Program-made: the position numbers and the translations under genes
Notes under the pieces: model-generated
Seen by the model: the letters and a program-made list of their open reading frames with translations, nothing else
Database searches by the model: none
What the model was told of the DNA's origin: nothing
Shown here: in pieces, positions 43,616 to 52,833 of the stretch
Layout: the number at the start of each line of letters is the position of its first letter
Numbering within the stretch: the first letter of the stretch is position 1
Assembly (NCBI RefSeq): GCF_900103635.1
Contig: NZ_FMXK01000010.1
Location: forward strand, 82,824 to 146,823
DNA: 64,000 bases
Direction of reading: 5' to 3'
DNA from: Butyrivibrio sp. INlla18
GTDB taxonomy: Bacteria > Bacillota > Clostridia > Lachnospirales > Lachnospiraceae

Positions 43616-44110
43616 TTATTTCAGAGTTTCAAGTCTCTTCTTCATCTCTTCCGTAGGAAGACGTCTCTCCGCGTGTTCCAATAATTGTTCGAGACAATAC
43701 TTGTACTCTGTCGAATTTATATAATTTCCTTCATATAACCTATCCAAAATTCCAATTGTACCGATTACTTCAACCCCTTCTTTGATGGCCGCCTTTCTAA
43801 GGGCATTATCTCCAGTCAACAATGGTATTCCTCGGTGCTTGGCAATAGCCAATGCAGTGCTATCATATTTGGATATCTTTACATATTTTGCTACACATTC
43901 AGCTGCATAAAAGAATTCTTCTGTAGTAAGCTCTACTGCCTCAAGTCCTTTCTTTCTCAAATCCTCCAGTAAATCTGGCGGTGAAACAACTTCTTCCTCA
44001 AGAGCTTCCTTATACATGACGTAAGTACAAGGCAAAAGGAATGGCAAGTCTGTACGTGATATAGTTTCAAAATCCAACCAAATGTTGGTATCACTACTAA
44101 TGTACTTCAA
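43616..44110 (-). CDS. PIN-domain protein, probable toxin
   Basis: About 165 residues. The PIN acidic residues appear in SSDTNIWLDF, in KYDSTALAIAKHRGIPLLTGD and its trailing DNALRKAA. PIN toxins are RNases. The start is a TTG two bases after the HTH-ImmA stop, with GGAGGT six bases upstream; the longer frame has no ribosome site. Tight coupling to HTH-ImmA suggests a regulator/toxin pair. Confidence 0.82.
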   Translation of the reverse strand: MKYISSDTNIWLDFETISRTDLPFLLPCTYVMYKEALEEEVVSPPDLLEDLRKKGLEAVELTTEEFFYAAECVAKYVKISKYDSTALAIAKHRGIPLLTGDNALRKAAIKEGVEVIGTIGILDRLYEGNYINSTEYKYCLEQLLEHAERRLPTEEMKKRLETLK

Positions 44111-44112
44111 GT

Positions 44113-45153
44113 CTATACCTCCATAAGGCCACAATATTTTTCTACATCACTATATGGCATCTGCAAAAGCTCTGCTCCACGCTGTATGCTGACTCCTTCT
44201 TCATTTACAGCTCTATAGACAAGCTGCTTGAAAAGTAATGGTTCTTCAAGTTTCTTAACACGCTGAGGCTCATGCTTATTCCAATGTGCTTTATTTGCTT
44301 TAATATAAAACTCTTTTTCCAAAGAATTTGACATTATCTTTACTTGGGCTGCACGCTTGACTAAAAGATACATTGAAATGCCATATTCCTCGCAGACCAA
44401 AATCATATCTCTTGTAAGTCTGGTTTTTTTTAACCCAAGTTCTCGAAACAAATCTGCATCAGTTATTAAAAATGCTCCTGCTATCTGTGTTGCTAGAAGC
44501 TCGTTTTCCTTCTCTTTGCTTTCATCCCAGATAAACATAAGATGTGCCAGCTCATGGATAATAGTTGTCCTTTTACGCTCGGGATTCATATTCTTGTTGA
44601 TAACAATGAATGGATATCCATTAACGAATCCATTCATTCCGGAAAAATGGTCATCGTCTATATCCAACTCGAATACTATAATTCCTTTGTTTTCAAGAAT
44701 ACCTATTAATTCATCGATAGGTCCTTCTTTTGGAAGGCCTAGATGCTCTCGTAAATTCAAAGCATCATGCTGATAAGAACCAGACAACTCTAGTGTATAG
44801 CATTCTGGTGGAGTAGGCAGAGGATCTCCACATAGACAATCCAAAGCATCAAAAAATCTGCTAAAGTATTCTTCAACTGACTCCCTTATGAACTCCTGCT
44901 GTGTTTTTGTAAGTGTTGAATGCTTTCTAAACTCACAATGTTTAATTTCCAAATGCGAATTGCGTGAAGCAAGAAAATCAACAACCTTTATTCCAAGTAC
45001 TTCAGCCATCTTGTTGATAATCTCTATCTCTGGCTGTCTCTTGCCTGATTCGTAGTTTGAGATAGCCATAGATGTTACGCCAACAGCATCTGCCAAATCT
45101 TTCATACTCATGTTCTTTTTCAAACGATAATATTTAAGATTTTTCTCAAACAT
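44113..45153 (-). CDS. XRE HTH fused to an ImmA/IrrE metallopeptidase
   Basis: 346 residues. Residues 1-65 are an XRE HTH (RLKKNMSMKDLADAVGVTSM, then SNYESGKRQPE); the middle is unassigned; then an ImmA/IrrE zinc protease with HELAH in RTTIIHELAHLMF. Such proteins degrade repressors or antitoxins after stress, and in mobile elements trigger excision. AAGGTGG precedes the ATG at 45153; a GTG four codons upstream is also possible. Pairs with the PIN gene. Confidence 0.9.
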   Translation of the reverse strand: MFEKNLKYYRLKKNMSMKDLADAVGVTSMAISNYESGKRQPEIEIINKMAEVLGIKVVDFLASRNSHLEIKHCEFRKHSTLTKTQQEFIRESVEEYFSRFFDALDCLCGDPLPTPPECYTLELSGSYQHDALNLREHLGLPKEGPIDELIGILENKGIIVFELDIDDDHFSGMNGFVNGYPFIVINKNMNPERKRTTIIHELAHLMFIWDESKEKENELLATQIAGAFLITDADLFRELGLKKTRLTRDMILVCEEYGISMYLLVKRAAQVKIMSNSLEKEFYIKANKAHWNKHEPQRVKKLEEPLLFKQLVYRAVNEEGVSIQRGAELLQMPYSDVEKYCGLMEV

Positions 45154-45229
45154 ATAATCTACCACCTTCCTTTATGTGTTTATTTTATCATTTTTTTTTC
45201 CAAATGTAAACAGCATATGTGTTCTAAAC

Positions 45230-45258
45230 AAAAAGGAGCAGCCTTCAAGCCACTCCTA
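45230..45258 (-). terminator. Terminator of the integrase gene
   Basis: AGGAG...CTCCT hairpin with inner pairs and a minus-strand TTTTT, about 80 bases past the integrase stop. Confidence 0.6.
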
Positions 45259-45335
45259 ATGGTATTCTATGAAATTGTATTACATTTGATGATTCGTGCT
45301 GCTTTGCTACATTTACAGAGGCCAGAAAGATATCT

Positions 45336-46493
45336 TCACATATCATCATCTTCCAACACATCAAGCAGCATCTGCTCATCACCTACAAACATGTGAGAGT
45401 AATGTTTAAGTATAGTTGCCTGAGTATCCCCGCTGGCAGATTCTATGATTGGAAGCGGTACACCCCTTCTAATCAAATTGCTAATATAAGTATGTCTGAA
45501 ATCATGGCAACAATAATTACGAATCCCTACCGATTTGCAGGCTTTCTCAAGCATCATTCGGCAAGCACTGTGATCCCAGGTGATTATTCTCGCATCCATT
45601 GTCCCCCCATTTCTCAAGTGCTCCTCAAGTATTTTTTTATATAGAATACACACCTTATCCGGAAGCGGGATTTTACGGCTTTTCCCATTCTTAACTCCTT
45701 TTAATAGCTTGTAGGAAGAGTTGTAAGATTTTGTGATGTTGACACGCATATATCTCCTGTTCTTCAATATACACTCGTAAAAGTCACTATAGTTCAAGGC
45801 TATCGCTTCTCCAATCCTGATTCCGCTGTAATACAACAAATTAACAAGAAATTGGTACTTAGGATAGTTACTCACTCCCAATCTATAGAAATCATTTTGA
45901 AAAAAGAACTTATCCAGCTTTTCAAAATCCACTCTGGAAATGACATTTCTTTTAACCCCAGGATCAATACGTGGATTATCCCAAAATAAAGTTGGATTCT
46001 CAGCAATATAACGATTCTTATACGCCAGATGGATTATCTTCCTAAGACAAGAGTTGATGTTATAAAGAGTATCTTCAGAATAGCCATATTCCCTGCAGGC
46101 TGCAATTAACTTAAGGTACTGCTCCTCCGTTATGTTATCAATCAACAAATCCGGCGCCCAAAATTTACATATCATCTTGAACTGCTGCGAGGTATTCCTG
46201 ATAGTAATAACGCTGTACTTACTAGCCTCAGCCTTTTCATTCCACAGTTCCATTGCTGTTAAAAGAGAGCATCCCTCCTTAGCATGTCTAAAGCCTTTCC
46301 CATCAATCTTAGCCTTCTGCTCTTTGGCTTCGGTATACGTTTTTATACCGTACACCCATTTTTGACGATGGACCTTCTTATTGGTGTAAGGATCCACCTC
46401 CGTAAAACAGTGCTTAACATCATACTTTCCCGTCTCACAATTTTTGTAGACTCCCGGGCATTTTGTTGCCTTTCTGACCATCTTTTTGGACAT
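45336..46493 (-). CDS. Tyrosine site-specific integrase
   Basis: 385 residues. Catalytic Arg in YYSGIRIGEAIAL, the HxxR box in CCHDFRHTYISNLIRRG, and the nucleophilic Tyr in KHYSHMF. The N-terminal 70 residues (ATKCPGVYKNCETGKYDVKH) look like the arm-binding AP2-type domain of ICE integrases, followed by a SAM-like core-binding domain. Marks one end of the mobile element; no attachment repeat could be paired within the window. Confidence 0.95.
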   Translation of the reverse strand: MSKKMVRKATKCPGVYKNCETGKYDVKHCFTEVDPYTNKKVHRQKWVYGIKTYTEAKEQKAKIDGKGFRHAKEGCSLLTAMELWNEKAEASKYSVITIRNTSQQFKMICKFWAPDLLIDNITEEQYLKLIAACREYGYSEDTLYNINSCLRKIIHLAYKNRYIAENPTLFWDNPRIDPGVKRNVISRVDFEKLDKFFFQNDFYRLGVSNYPKYQFLVNLLYYSGIRIGEAIALNYSDFYECILKNRRYMRVNITKSYNSSYKLLKGVKNGKSRKIPLPDKVCILYKKILEEHLRNGGTMDARIITWDHSACRMMLEKACKSVGIRNYCCHDFRHTYISNLIRRGVPLPIIESASGDTQATILKHYSHMFVGDEQMLLDVLEDDDM

Positions 46494-46510
46494 AAAAAAT
46501 AGACCTCCTT

Positions 46511-46588
46511 CGTATACTTTTTTGACATACGAATGCTGATCGCAAATCTATACGAAAAGCATACGCATATATCTAAAAAAGCATACGA
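46511..46588. repeat. Iterated ATACG motifs upstream of the integrase
   Basis: ATACG occurs at 46527, 46550, 46561 and 46583, with an inverted CGTAT at 46511. The spacings 23, 11 and 22 are near multiples of one helical turn. Likely binding sites of the integrase arm domain or an excisionase, or the element end. Confidence 0.55.
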
Positions 46589-46607
46589 TTTGGTCTATTC
46601 TATAAAA

Positions 46608-46676
46608 TCAAAAGCACTTATTTACTAGGTTTACAGCTTCTGTGACTTCAAGTGGTGAAGAAGTTCCAAGTCTCAT
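46608..46676 (-). pseudogene. Truncated start of an operon gene at the element edge
   Basis: GGAGG and an ATG open 22 codons reading MRLGTSSPLEVTEAVNLVNK before a stop. MRLGTSSPL resembles the start of xylose-isomerase-type sugar isomerases. It directly follows the iron alcohol dehydrogenase operon, so the integrated element may have cut this gene off. The match is short. Confidence 0.4.
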
Positions 46677-46711
46677 CTTTCCCTCCAGCTGTCACTATCA
46701 GATGGCAATGC

Positions 46712-47887
46712 TCAGACCATCATCTGATATATCTTTGTGCAGTCATTTTCATCAAGGGTAACAAATCCTGAAATGCTTCCTGTTCTGCCGTCGCCATAAC
46801 AGAGTGCCTTTACGAGAGCAGGGATATCCTCCTCTTTAGCCCCAAGCTCAGCAAAGCTTAAAGGCATACCGATACCTTTAAGGAAGTTCTCAAGTGCTGC
46901 AATACCTGCAAGTGCTGTTGCTTCAGGATTGTCGAAATCCATCTGACACCCCCATACACGGACTGCAAGCTTTGCGAATCTCATCACATCATGCTTATAG
47001 ACATACTTGAATACAGCAGGCATTGTTACTGCAAGGCCTGCGCCATGGGCACAGTCATACAATGCTGAAAGTTCATGCTCGATATTGTGGCTGTTCCAGT
47101 CCTGGCTTCTACCTACGCCGCAGGAATTATTGTGAGCCATCATCCCTGCCCACATGATGTTTGCTCTAGCATCATAGTTATCCGGATTCGCAATTACTCT
47201 CGGTCCCTCATGGATCATTGTAAGCATCAGACCTTCAATAAGCCTGTCCGTAACCTCTACTTCTTTTGAATTGGTCAAATATCTCTCATGGAGATGAGCA
47301 AGAATATCTGTAATCCCGGCTGCTGTCTGGTAAGGTGGAAGGGTCTGTGTCAGGGCAGGATTAAGGATACTGAACTTAGGTCTTATTGCATCTCCGCTGG
47401 CACCTCTCTTGAACATGCCCTCTTCCTTGGTTATTACGGAATCTGGACTTCCTTCGCTTCCGGCTGCTGCAATAGTGAGGATTGTTCCAACAGGAAGAGC
47501 TTCTTCTATCCTCTTTCCCATGTAGAAATCCCAGAAATCGCCGTCATATACTGTTCCTGCGGCAATTGCCTTGGAGGAATCTATTACGCTTCCGCCACCA
47601 ACAGCCAGGACGAAATCAATGTTTTCTTTTTTGCAAAGCTCTATTCCCTCATAAACAAGGCCGCTCCTGGGATTAGGCTTTACGCCGCCAAGAAGTACAT
47701 AAGGGATGCCCTCTTTATCAAGGGAAGCCTTTACCCTGTCAAGAAGTCCAGACTTTACAACACTTCCTCCACCATAGTGGATCAGAACCTTGCTTCCGCC
47801 AAATCTCTTAACAAAAGAACCTGCTTCATTCTCTCTGTCTTTTCCAAATGCAAAAAATGTTGGTGAGTAAAAGTTAAAGTTTTCCAT
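46712..47887 (-). CDS. Iron-containing alcohol dehydrogenase, YqhD/BDH type
   Basis: 391 residues with GGGSVIDSSKA for NADP binding and the metal-binding set in DILAHLHERY, HNIEHELSALYDCAHGAG (Asp, His, His, His). YqhD/butanol-dehydrogenase-like enzymes reduce aldehydes with NADPH. One of two paralogues in this operon; the other is at 48962. Confidence 0.93.
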   Translation of the reverse strand: MENFNFYSPTFFAFGKDRENEAGSFVKRFGGSKVLIHYGGGSVVKSGLLDRVKASLDKEGIPYVLLGGVKPNPRSGLVYEGIELCKKENIDFVLAVGGGSVIDSSKAIAAGTVYDGDFWDFYMGKRIEEALPVGTILTIAAAGSEGSPDSVITKEEGMFKRGASGDAIRPKFSILNPALTQTLPPYQTAAGITDILAHLHERYLTNSKEVEVTDRLIEGLMLTMIHEGPRVIANPDNYDARANIMWAGMMAHNNSCGVGRSQDWNSHNIEHELSALYDCAHGAGLAVTMPAVFKYVYKHDVMRFAKLAVRVWGCQMDFDNPEATALAGIAALENFLKGIGMPLSFAELGAKEEDIPALVKALCYGDGRTGSISGFVTLDENDCTKIYQMMV

Positions 47888-47912
47888 GGTTTATGCCCTC
47901 CTTTAGCAAACA

Positions 47913-48839
47913 TTAAGGTAAGAATTTTCCGGAAGAAAGGTACAGTCTGTACCACTCTTCATGTGTAAGTTCAATCTTGTCCGCCTCTGCCATTTCAGAT
48001 AAATGCATCGGATTCATGGTTCCTGCTATTACCTGCATTTTCGCAGGATGTCGGAGTATCCATGCAATGGCAATTGCAGCCTTTGTAACACCGTACTGCT
48101 CTGCCAGTTCTCCCATGACCTTGTTCATCTCAGGAAACTCCGGGTTATCAATAAACATCCCCTTGAACATGCCATGCTGCAAAGGAGACCATGCCTGTAT
48201 AGTAATGTCGTTCAGGCGGCAGTAATCAAGTGCCCCGCCATCTCGCATAACAGACATATCCGTGGTCTTATTATTCATGTAGAGATCCTGATCAATGAGC
48301 TGTGACTGCTCTAGAGAGAGCTGGAGCTGATTGATCTTTAGTGGCTGTTTCACATATTTCTTTAAAAGCTCTATCTGCATTGGCATAGTGTTACTTACAC
48401 CGAAGTGCCTTACCTTGCCTGCGGCTTCAAGCTCATCAAAAGCCTCCGCTATCTGCTCAGGATCGTAGAGAAGATCCGGTCTGTGAAGAAGGAGCACATC
48501 TATATACTCCATCTTTAGCCTCTGAAGAATCCCGTCCACGCTCTCGATGATATTTGACTTTCTCCAGTCAAATATCTGCTTGTCAAACCTTAATCCGCAC
48601 TTTGACTGGATGATCAGGTCTTCCCTTTTTACATCCGTAAGTGCAATGGCATCGCCAAATCTGGTCTCCGCTTCGCCATCACCATAACAGGTCGCATGAT
48701 CAAAGTAATTGATTCCAAGTGATACTGCTGTTTCAATCATTTTTGCCGCAGCCTCTGTGCTGAGGGCAGGCATTCGCATACATCCGAGAATAAGTCTTGA
48801 TGCGCTTTGGGGTCCGTTTGCTATGTTTATTGTCTGCAT
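47913..48839 (-). CDS. Aldo-keto reductase, YdhF type
   Basis: 308 residues, TIM barrel AKR. The catalytic region INYFDHATCYGDGEAE contains Asp and Tyr, and VLLLHRPDLL the barrel His; QAWSPLQHG and the NADPH end are typical of YdhF. Reduces aldehydes or ketones. Placed between the two iron alcohol dehydrogenases, it shares a 28-base identical stretch with the collapsed relic at 55955. Confidence 0.92.
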   Translation of the reverse strand: MQTINIANGPQSASRLILGCMRMPALSTEAAAKMIETAVSLGINYFDHATCYGDGEAETRFGDAIALTDVKREDLIIQSKCGLRFDKQIFDWRKSNIIESVDGILQRLKMEYIDVLLLHRPDLLYDPEQIAEAFDELEAAGKVRHFGVSNTMPMQIELLKKYVKQPLKINQLQLSLEQSQLIDQDLYMNNKTTDMSVMRDGGALDYCRLNDITIQAWSPLQHGMFKGMFIDNPEFPEMNKVMGELAEQYGVTKAAIAIAWILRHPAKMQVIAGTMNPMHLSEMAEADKIELTHEEWYRLYLSSGKFLP

Positions 48840-48910
48840 TACTTTTTGCTCCTTTCTAATCCATTTCCGGTAAATGTTTGGTTTTCCGCTGTTTCATCTG
48901 AGTTGTCACT

Positions 48911-48943
48911 CCACTTGTACATACGTTAATTGTCCTGTACCAT
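48911..48943 (-). promoter_or_regulatory. Leader relic shared with the MerR promoters
   Basis: CCACTTGTACATACGTTAAT and TGTCCTGTACCAT closely match 56096-56128, next to MerR operator 2. Here the operator itself is missing. Suggests the aldo-keto reductase once had, or shared, the MerR-controlled promoter. Confidence 0.5.
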
Positions 48944-48961
48944 TTTTCTTTGCCTGATTTA

Positions 48962-50140
48962 TTACATACTCGCACGATATATCGCAAGCATAGCATCTTC
49001 ATTAAGCACCTTAGCGGAGCCCATTTCACCACCAACTCCTACTGCACACTTCTTCGCCATAAGCGCAAGCTCTTCATCAGTTGGATCAATTCCAAGTTCA
49101 CGGAGATTAGTAGGCATGTTGATGCTTCTGTAGAACTCTTCCATTGCCTCTATACCACGAAGCGCAATCTCTTCATCGGAGCCTGAAGCTTCCACATTCA
49201 TAACGTTAATGGCAAACTTCTTAAATCTTGGCAGGCAGTCTTTGTAGACATATCTTGCCCAGCTTCCCCAGATTGCAGCGAGTCCTGCTCCATGCGCAAC
49301 ATCATAGAGGCCGCCAAGCTCATGCTCCAGTTTATGGGTCATCCAGTCACCGCCATCATTGCCGCATCCGGTAAGTCCGTTATGGGCAAGGCTTCCTGCC
49401 CACATAACCTCTGCCCTTGCATCATAGTTCTGAGGATTCTTACAGAGTATCAGCGCATTCTTTTTTACTGTCCGCAGAAGTCCTTCTGCAAGAGAATCAG
49501 TGATCTCCATGTTCCCGCCGTTTGTAAAATATCTTTCCATGGTATGCATCATGATATCTGTACATCCACATGCTGTCTGATAATCAGGAAGTGTCATGGT
49601 CAGTTCTGGATTCATAATCGCGAACTTCGGGCGGGCAAAGTCACTGCTGTACCCGCGTTTTACAAGCCCTTCTTCCTTAGTAATAACGGATGAATCGCTC
49701 ATCTCACTGCCAGTTGCTGCAATTGTCAGAATGACTCCCAGAGGGAGGCACCCTGAAGCCTTGCGCTTATAATCATAGAAATCCCAAACATCTCCTTCGT
49801 TGGCAACTCCATATCCGATGGCTTTCGCTGAATCTATTGCACTTCCGCCACCTACAGCAAGAAGGAAATCCACGTTTTCTTTTTTACACAGCTCTATTCC
49901 TTCGTAAACAAGCCCCAGATGAGGATTTGGAACAGCACCGCCAAGTGTAACATAGTTTATTCCTGCAGCATCAAGGCAGTCTGTCACCCGCTTTAATAGC
50001 CCCGAGCGCACAACACTTCCGCCGCCATAGTGGATCAGAATCTTCTTTCCGCCAAATTCTTTAATAAGGTCTGCGACCTTACTCTCTGTTTCTTTGCCAA
50101 ATACCACTTTTGTAGGTGTATAGTAGTTAAAATCAAACAT
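48962..50140 (-). CDS. Iron-containing alcohol dehydrogenase, YqhD/BDH type
   Basis: 392 residues, paralogue of the protein at 46712, with LAVGGGSAIDSAKA and the metal set in CTDIMMHTMERY and HKLEHELGGLYDVAHGAG. Aldehyde reduction with NADPH. In the same minus-strand block as the xylanase. Confidence 0.93.
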   Translation of the reverse strand: MFDFNYYTPTKVVFGKETESKVADLIKEFGGKKILIHYGGGSVVRSGLLKRVTDCLDAAGINYVTLGGAVPNPHLGLVYEGIELCKKENVDFLLAVGGGSAIDSAKAIGYGVANEGDVWDFYDYKRKASGCLPLGVILTIAATGSEMSDSSVITKEEGLVKRGYSSDFARPKFAIMNPELTMTLPDYQTACGCTDIMMHTMERYFTNGGNMEITDSLAEGLLRTVKKNALILCKNPQNYDARAEVMWAGSLAHNGLTGCGNDGGDWMTHKLEHELGGLYDVAHGAGLAAIWGSWARYVYKDCLPRFKKFAINVMNVEASGSDEEIALRGIEAMEEFYRSINMPTNLRELGIDPTDEELALMAKKCAVGVGGEMGSAKVLNEDAMLAIYRASM

Positions 50141-50166
50141 ATCGAATCCCTCCTTAAAAAACTGAT

Positions 50167-51369
50167 TTAGTTAAAAGTAACAGTCATTTCTGTATCATCA
50201 GTAAACTCTACTTCTGCAGCTGATTTACCGACGCTGATGCGATAAGCTCCTTTAAAGGCATCTACCATAATACATCCATTTTCATCTGTTTTAACTGAGG
50301 CATCTGTCCACCACTCGTTCTTCACGAGGTCTTTCAGCATCTCATAGGATGGCTTTTTGGAATTATCCAGTCTTATATAACCGCTCGGAGCCTTGAGCCA
50401 AGCTCCATCCCTGTAATCCCAGGTCGTAATGGCTTCCACAAGAGGATGTTCAAACAATGTCCTGTACATTTCCTCTATCTGTTTTGCCTGCCTTGATTCT
50501 CCTTCAGGTGTTGACGGCCACTCATCAACCTGCCAGTCATTCAGGTCTACGATATGTGCAGGCATGATATCTCCTGAAATAAGGGTATTCTCCGTAAAAT
50601 GGATAGGCAGTCCAAAATGGGAAAACCGTTCGAGAACTTCTTCAAGCTTTTCTATTCCCCAGTATCCCTGATGCTGGTGGGACTGGATACCGATAGCACT
50701 TATAGGAACACCTGCATTCAGGCAGCCATCGATCAGGATTTCGTAGTTGATGGAAGTATTAAAATCATTAAGAAGGAGCACTGCATCAGGATTGTCTGCA
50801 TGAGCCCTGTCAAAGACCTCTTTTATAAGTCCTACCCTTCCCTTTTCCTTACAGATCCTGGTTATAGCATTATCATATTTATCAAATATGGGCATGATAA
50901 CAACTTCATTGATCACATCCCACATATCAATGACACCCTTGAAGCCTTTGACTTCACGGTCTATACGTTCAAGCTGTTTCTTCAAAATGGTCTCATTATC
51001 ATATTTCATGAGCCAGTCTGCACAGGCCGTGTGCCAGCACAGAGGATGTCCTTTTACAGTCACGCCCTTGCTCTTTAGATACTGCGCCGTCCTCATAAGA
51101 GCATCCCTGTTCGGCTCACCCTCTACCTTTTCATACTGTCCCCAGTAAAAAGGAAGCGTACCGTAGTTGAATATCTCAAGCCAGCTGTCAGTGATCTCTC
51201 TATGCTCTTCATCGCCATTCATCACATAAGGAATAAAATCAAAAGCTCCGCAGCCAAAGAGGAACTTGTGATTTGTCTGCTGCACTCTTACTTCAGCATT
51301 GCTTAATGGGTTTCCCCCCGAATCAGTAAGTCGTATAAGCTTTTTTACTTTTCTGTGTGAAACATCCAT
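50167..51369 (-). CDS. GH10 endo-xylanase, cytoplasmic
   Basis: 400 residues without signal peptide. The acid/base Glu is in WDVINEVV and the nucleophile Glu in IHFTENTL; NHKFLFGCGAFDF and LCWHTACADW are typical GH10 blocks. The C-terminal 50 residues form an extra beta region. An intracellular GH10 would cut imported xylo-oligosaccharides, supplying the operon's aldehyde-handling enzymes only indirectly. Confidence 0.92.
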   Translation of the reverse strand: MDVSHRKVKKLIRLTDSGGNPLSNAEVRVQQTNHKFLFGCGAFDFIPYVMNGDEEHREITDSWLEIFNYGTLPFYWGQYEKVEGEPNRDALMRTAQYLKSKGVTVKGHPLCWHTACADWLMKYDNETILKKQLERIDREVKGFKGVIDMWDVINEVVIMPIFDKYDNAITRICKEKGRVGLIKEVFDRAHADNPDAVLLLNDFNTSINYEILIDGCLNAGVPISAIGIQSHQHQGYWGIEKLEEVLERFSHFGLPIHFTENTLISGDIMPAHIVDLNDWQVDEWPSTPEGESRQAKQIEEMYRTLFEHPLVEAITTWDYRDGAWLKAPSGYIRLDNSKKPSYEMLKDLVKNEWWTDASVKTDENGCIMVDAFKGAYRISVGKSAAEVEFTDDTEMTVTFN

Positions 51370-51394
51370 AAATCCGGCTCCTTTCTTTACATTT

Positions 51395-52369
51395 TCAATA
51401 TCCTATTTCTTTAAACACCCTGTCCATAAGTTGCGCATTCTTTATCGAAAATTCCGGTGTTACATGAGGTGTCCCGTTACCATTAATGCATCTGCACATC
51501 TGAGCTATTTCAAGTGAATAGTTCTGCGGGATGCTGACCTTTCTTTCGACAAGACCATCCGCAGTATAGACTCTGTAACCGGCATCTCCCTGCTGGTTAT
51601 ACTCAACCTCTGACCTGATAGAGCCTTTACTACCATGAATGTAGAGCCTGTCATATCTTGCGTTAGTGTTTTCGCCCAGGACCATTCCCACATTGAAAGC
51701 AGCCCTGACACTATTCTCGAAACGGATGATTCCTGATGTCATTGCATCAACTCCAAGATCAGTAAACTCTGCGCTGGCTTTTACATATTCCGGCTCAGAA
51801 TCTATAAGGGACAGGATCATTGTTGTGCAGTAACAACCAAGATCATACATAGCTCCTCCGCCAAGATCCTTGTGTAGTCTAATATCTTCCTTGTACCCCT
51901 GGGTCACAAAGGCCGTCTCGATATAATCCACATCCCCAATGACTCCATCTGCTATGTCGTTCTTAAGGCTCTCCACATATGGACTGTGGAGATAAGCATA
52001 CGCTTCCATCAGATAAACGCCATTTTCTTTGGCGGTATCAAACATCTCTTTTGCTTCATCTGCATTAAGCGCAAGTGGCTTCTCGCAGATTACATGTTTG
52101 CCGGCACTAAGAGCTTCTTTTACCCATTTAAGATGCAGGTTATTGGGAAGTGGGATATAAACTGCCTGAACATCCTTATCTGCAATTAATTCTTCATAGC
52201 TTCCGTATGCCTTCTGAAAGCCAAAGTCCTGTTTGAAGCTCTCCGCTTTTTCAAGGCTTCTGCCTGCTATAGCATATAGTTCACAATCTTCTGCCAGTTT
52301 CATACCGGGAATCGTGCACCACCTTGCTATATTGGCTGTTCCAAGCACACCCCATTTTATTTTTGCCAT
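51395..52369 (-). CDS. Gfo/Idh/MocA family oxidoreductase
   Basis: 324 residues: Rossmann GVLGTANIARW, the EKP motif in VICEKPLALNADEA, and the barrel half with LGGGAMYDLGCYC. Dehydrogenates or epimerises sugars with NAD(P). ATG at 52369 follows AAAGGAG ten bases upstream; a GTG four codons earlier is too close to it. Downstream of the xylanase gene's upstream neighbour. Confidence 0.9.
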   Translation of the reverse strand: MAKIKWGVLGTANIARWCTIPGMKLAEDCELYAIAGRSLEKAESFKQDFGFQKAYGSYEELIADKDVQAVYIPLPNNLHLKWVKEALSAGKHVICEKPLALNADEAKEMFDTAKENGVYLMEAYAYLHSPYVESLKNDIADGVIGDVDYIETAFVTQGYKEDIRLHKDLGGGAMYDLGCYCTTMILSLIDSEPEYVKASAEFTDLGVDAMTSGIIRFENSVRAAFNVGMVLGENTNARYDRLYIHGSKGSIRSEVEYNQQGDAGYRVYTADGLVERKVSIPQNYSLEIAQMCRCINGNGTPHVTPEFSIKNAQLMDRVFKEIGY

Positions 52370-52389
52370 ATCCACTGCCACTCCTTTCT

Positions 52390-52815
52390 CTATCTCTGGT
52401 TTTCAATGAACTTCATCTGCGGGCTCTCACTGCTCAACTGCATCAGTTCAATCTTGATACCGTCAGGATCATGAGTCCAGCACTGCCAGTTATAATCAGC
52501 TCCCTGCTTTGGGGCATCGTCCTGTGGAGCACCCGTATCAACAATCCTCTTCCATGCATCCTGTATGTCATCAACTGCTACACAGATATGAAAGAATCCT
52601 ATATTTTCATCCCTGTAAGGATTTTCTTTTGTGGCGCCATAGAACAGCTCTATGAACTGTCCGCCTCCACCATAGATGTAAACAATCCATGGCTCGTCAT
52701 TCTCTGGATTATTGATTTCAAACGCCTTTTTAAATCCAAGTGTTTCCTCATAAAATGCTATGGTCTTTTCCATATCCTTTACGTTAAATGCTGCGTGGCT
52801 GATCCCATTTACCAT
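52390..52815 (-). CDS. VOC-superfamily protein (glyoxalase-like)
   Basis: 141 residues with two beta-alpha-beta-beta units: ISHAAFNVKDMEKTIAFYEE at the start, then GFFHICVAVDDIQDAW and HDPDGIKIELMQ. Metal-binding His and Glu positions are present. Detoxifies reactive metabolites or binds ligands; substrate unknown, but the aldehyde context suits it. Confidence 0.87.
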   Translation of the reverse strand: MVNGISHAAFNVKDMEKTIAFYEETLGFKKAFEINNPENDEPWIVYIYGGGGQFIELFYGATKENPYRDENIGFFHICVAVDDIQDAWKRIVDTGAPQDDAPKQGADYNWQCWTHDPDGIKIELMQLSSESPQMKFIENQR

Positions 52816-52833
52816 GATGTCCTCCTTTCTTTC

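Noticed and set aside
46712..48839. Two-component propanediol or microcompartment locus
   Set aside because: Iron alcohol dehydrogenases and an aldo-keto reductase are present, but no shell proteins or diol dehydratase.
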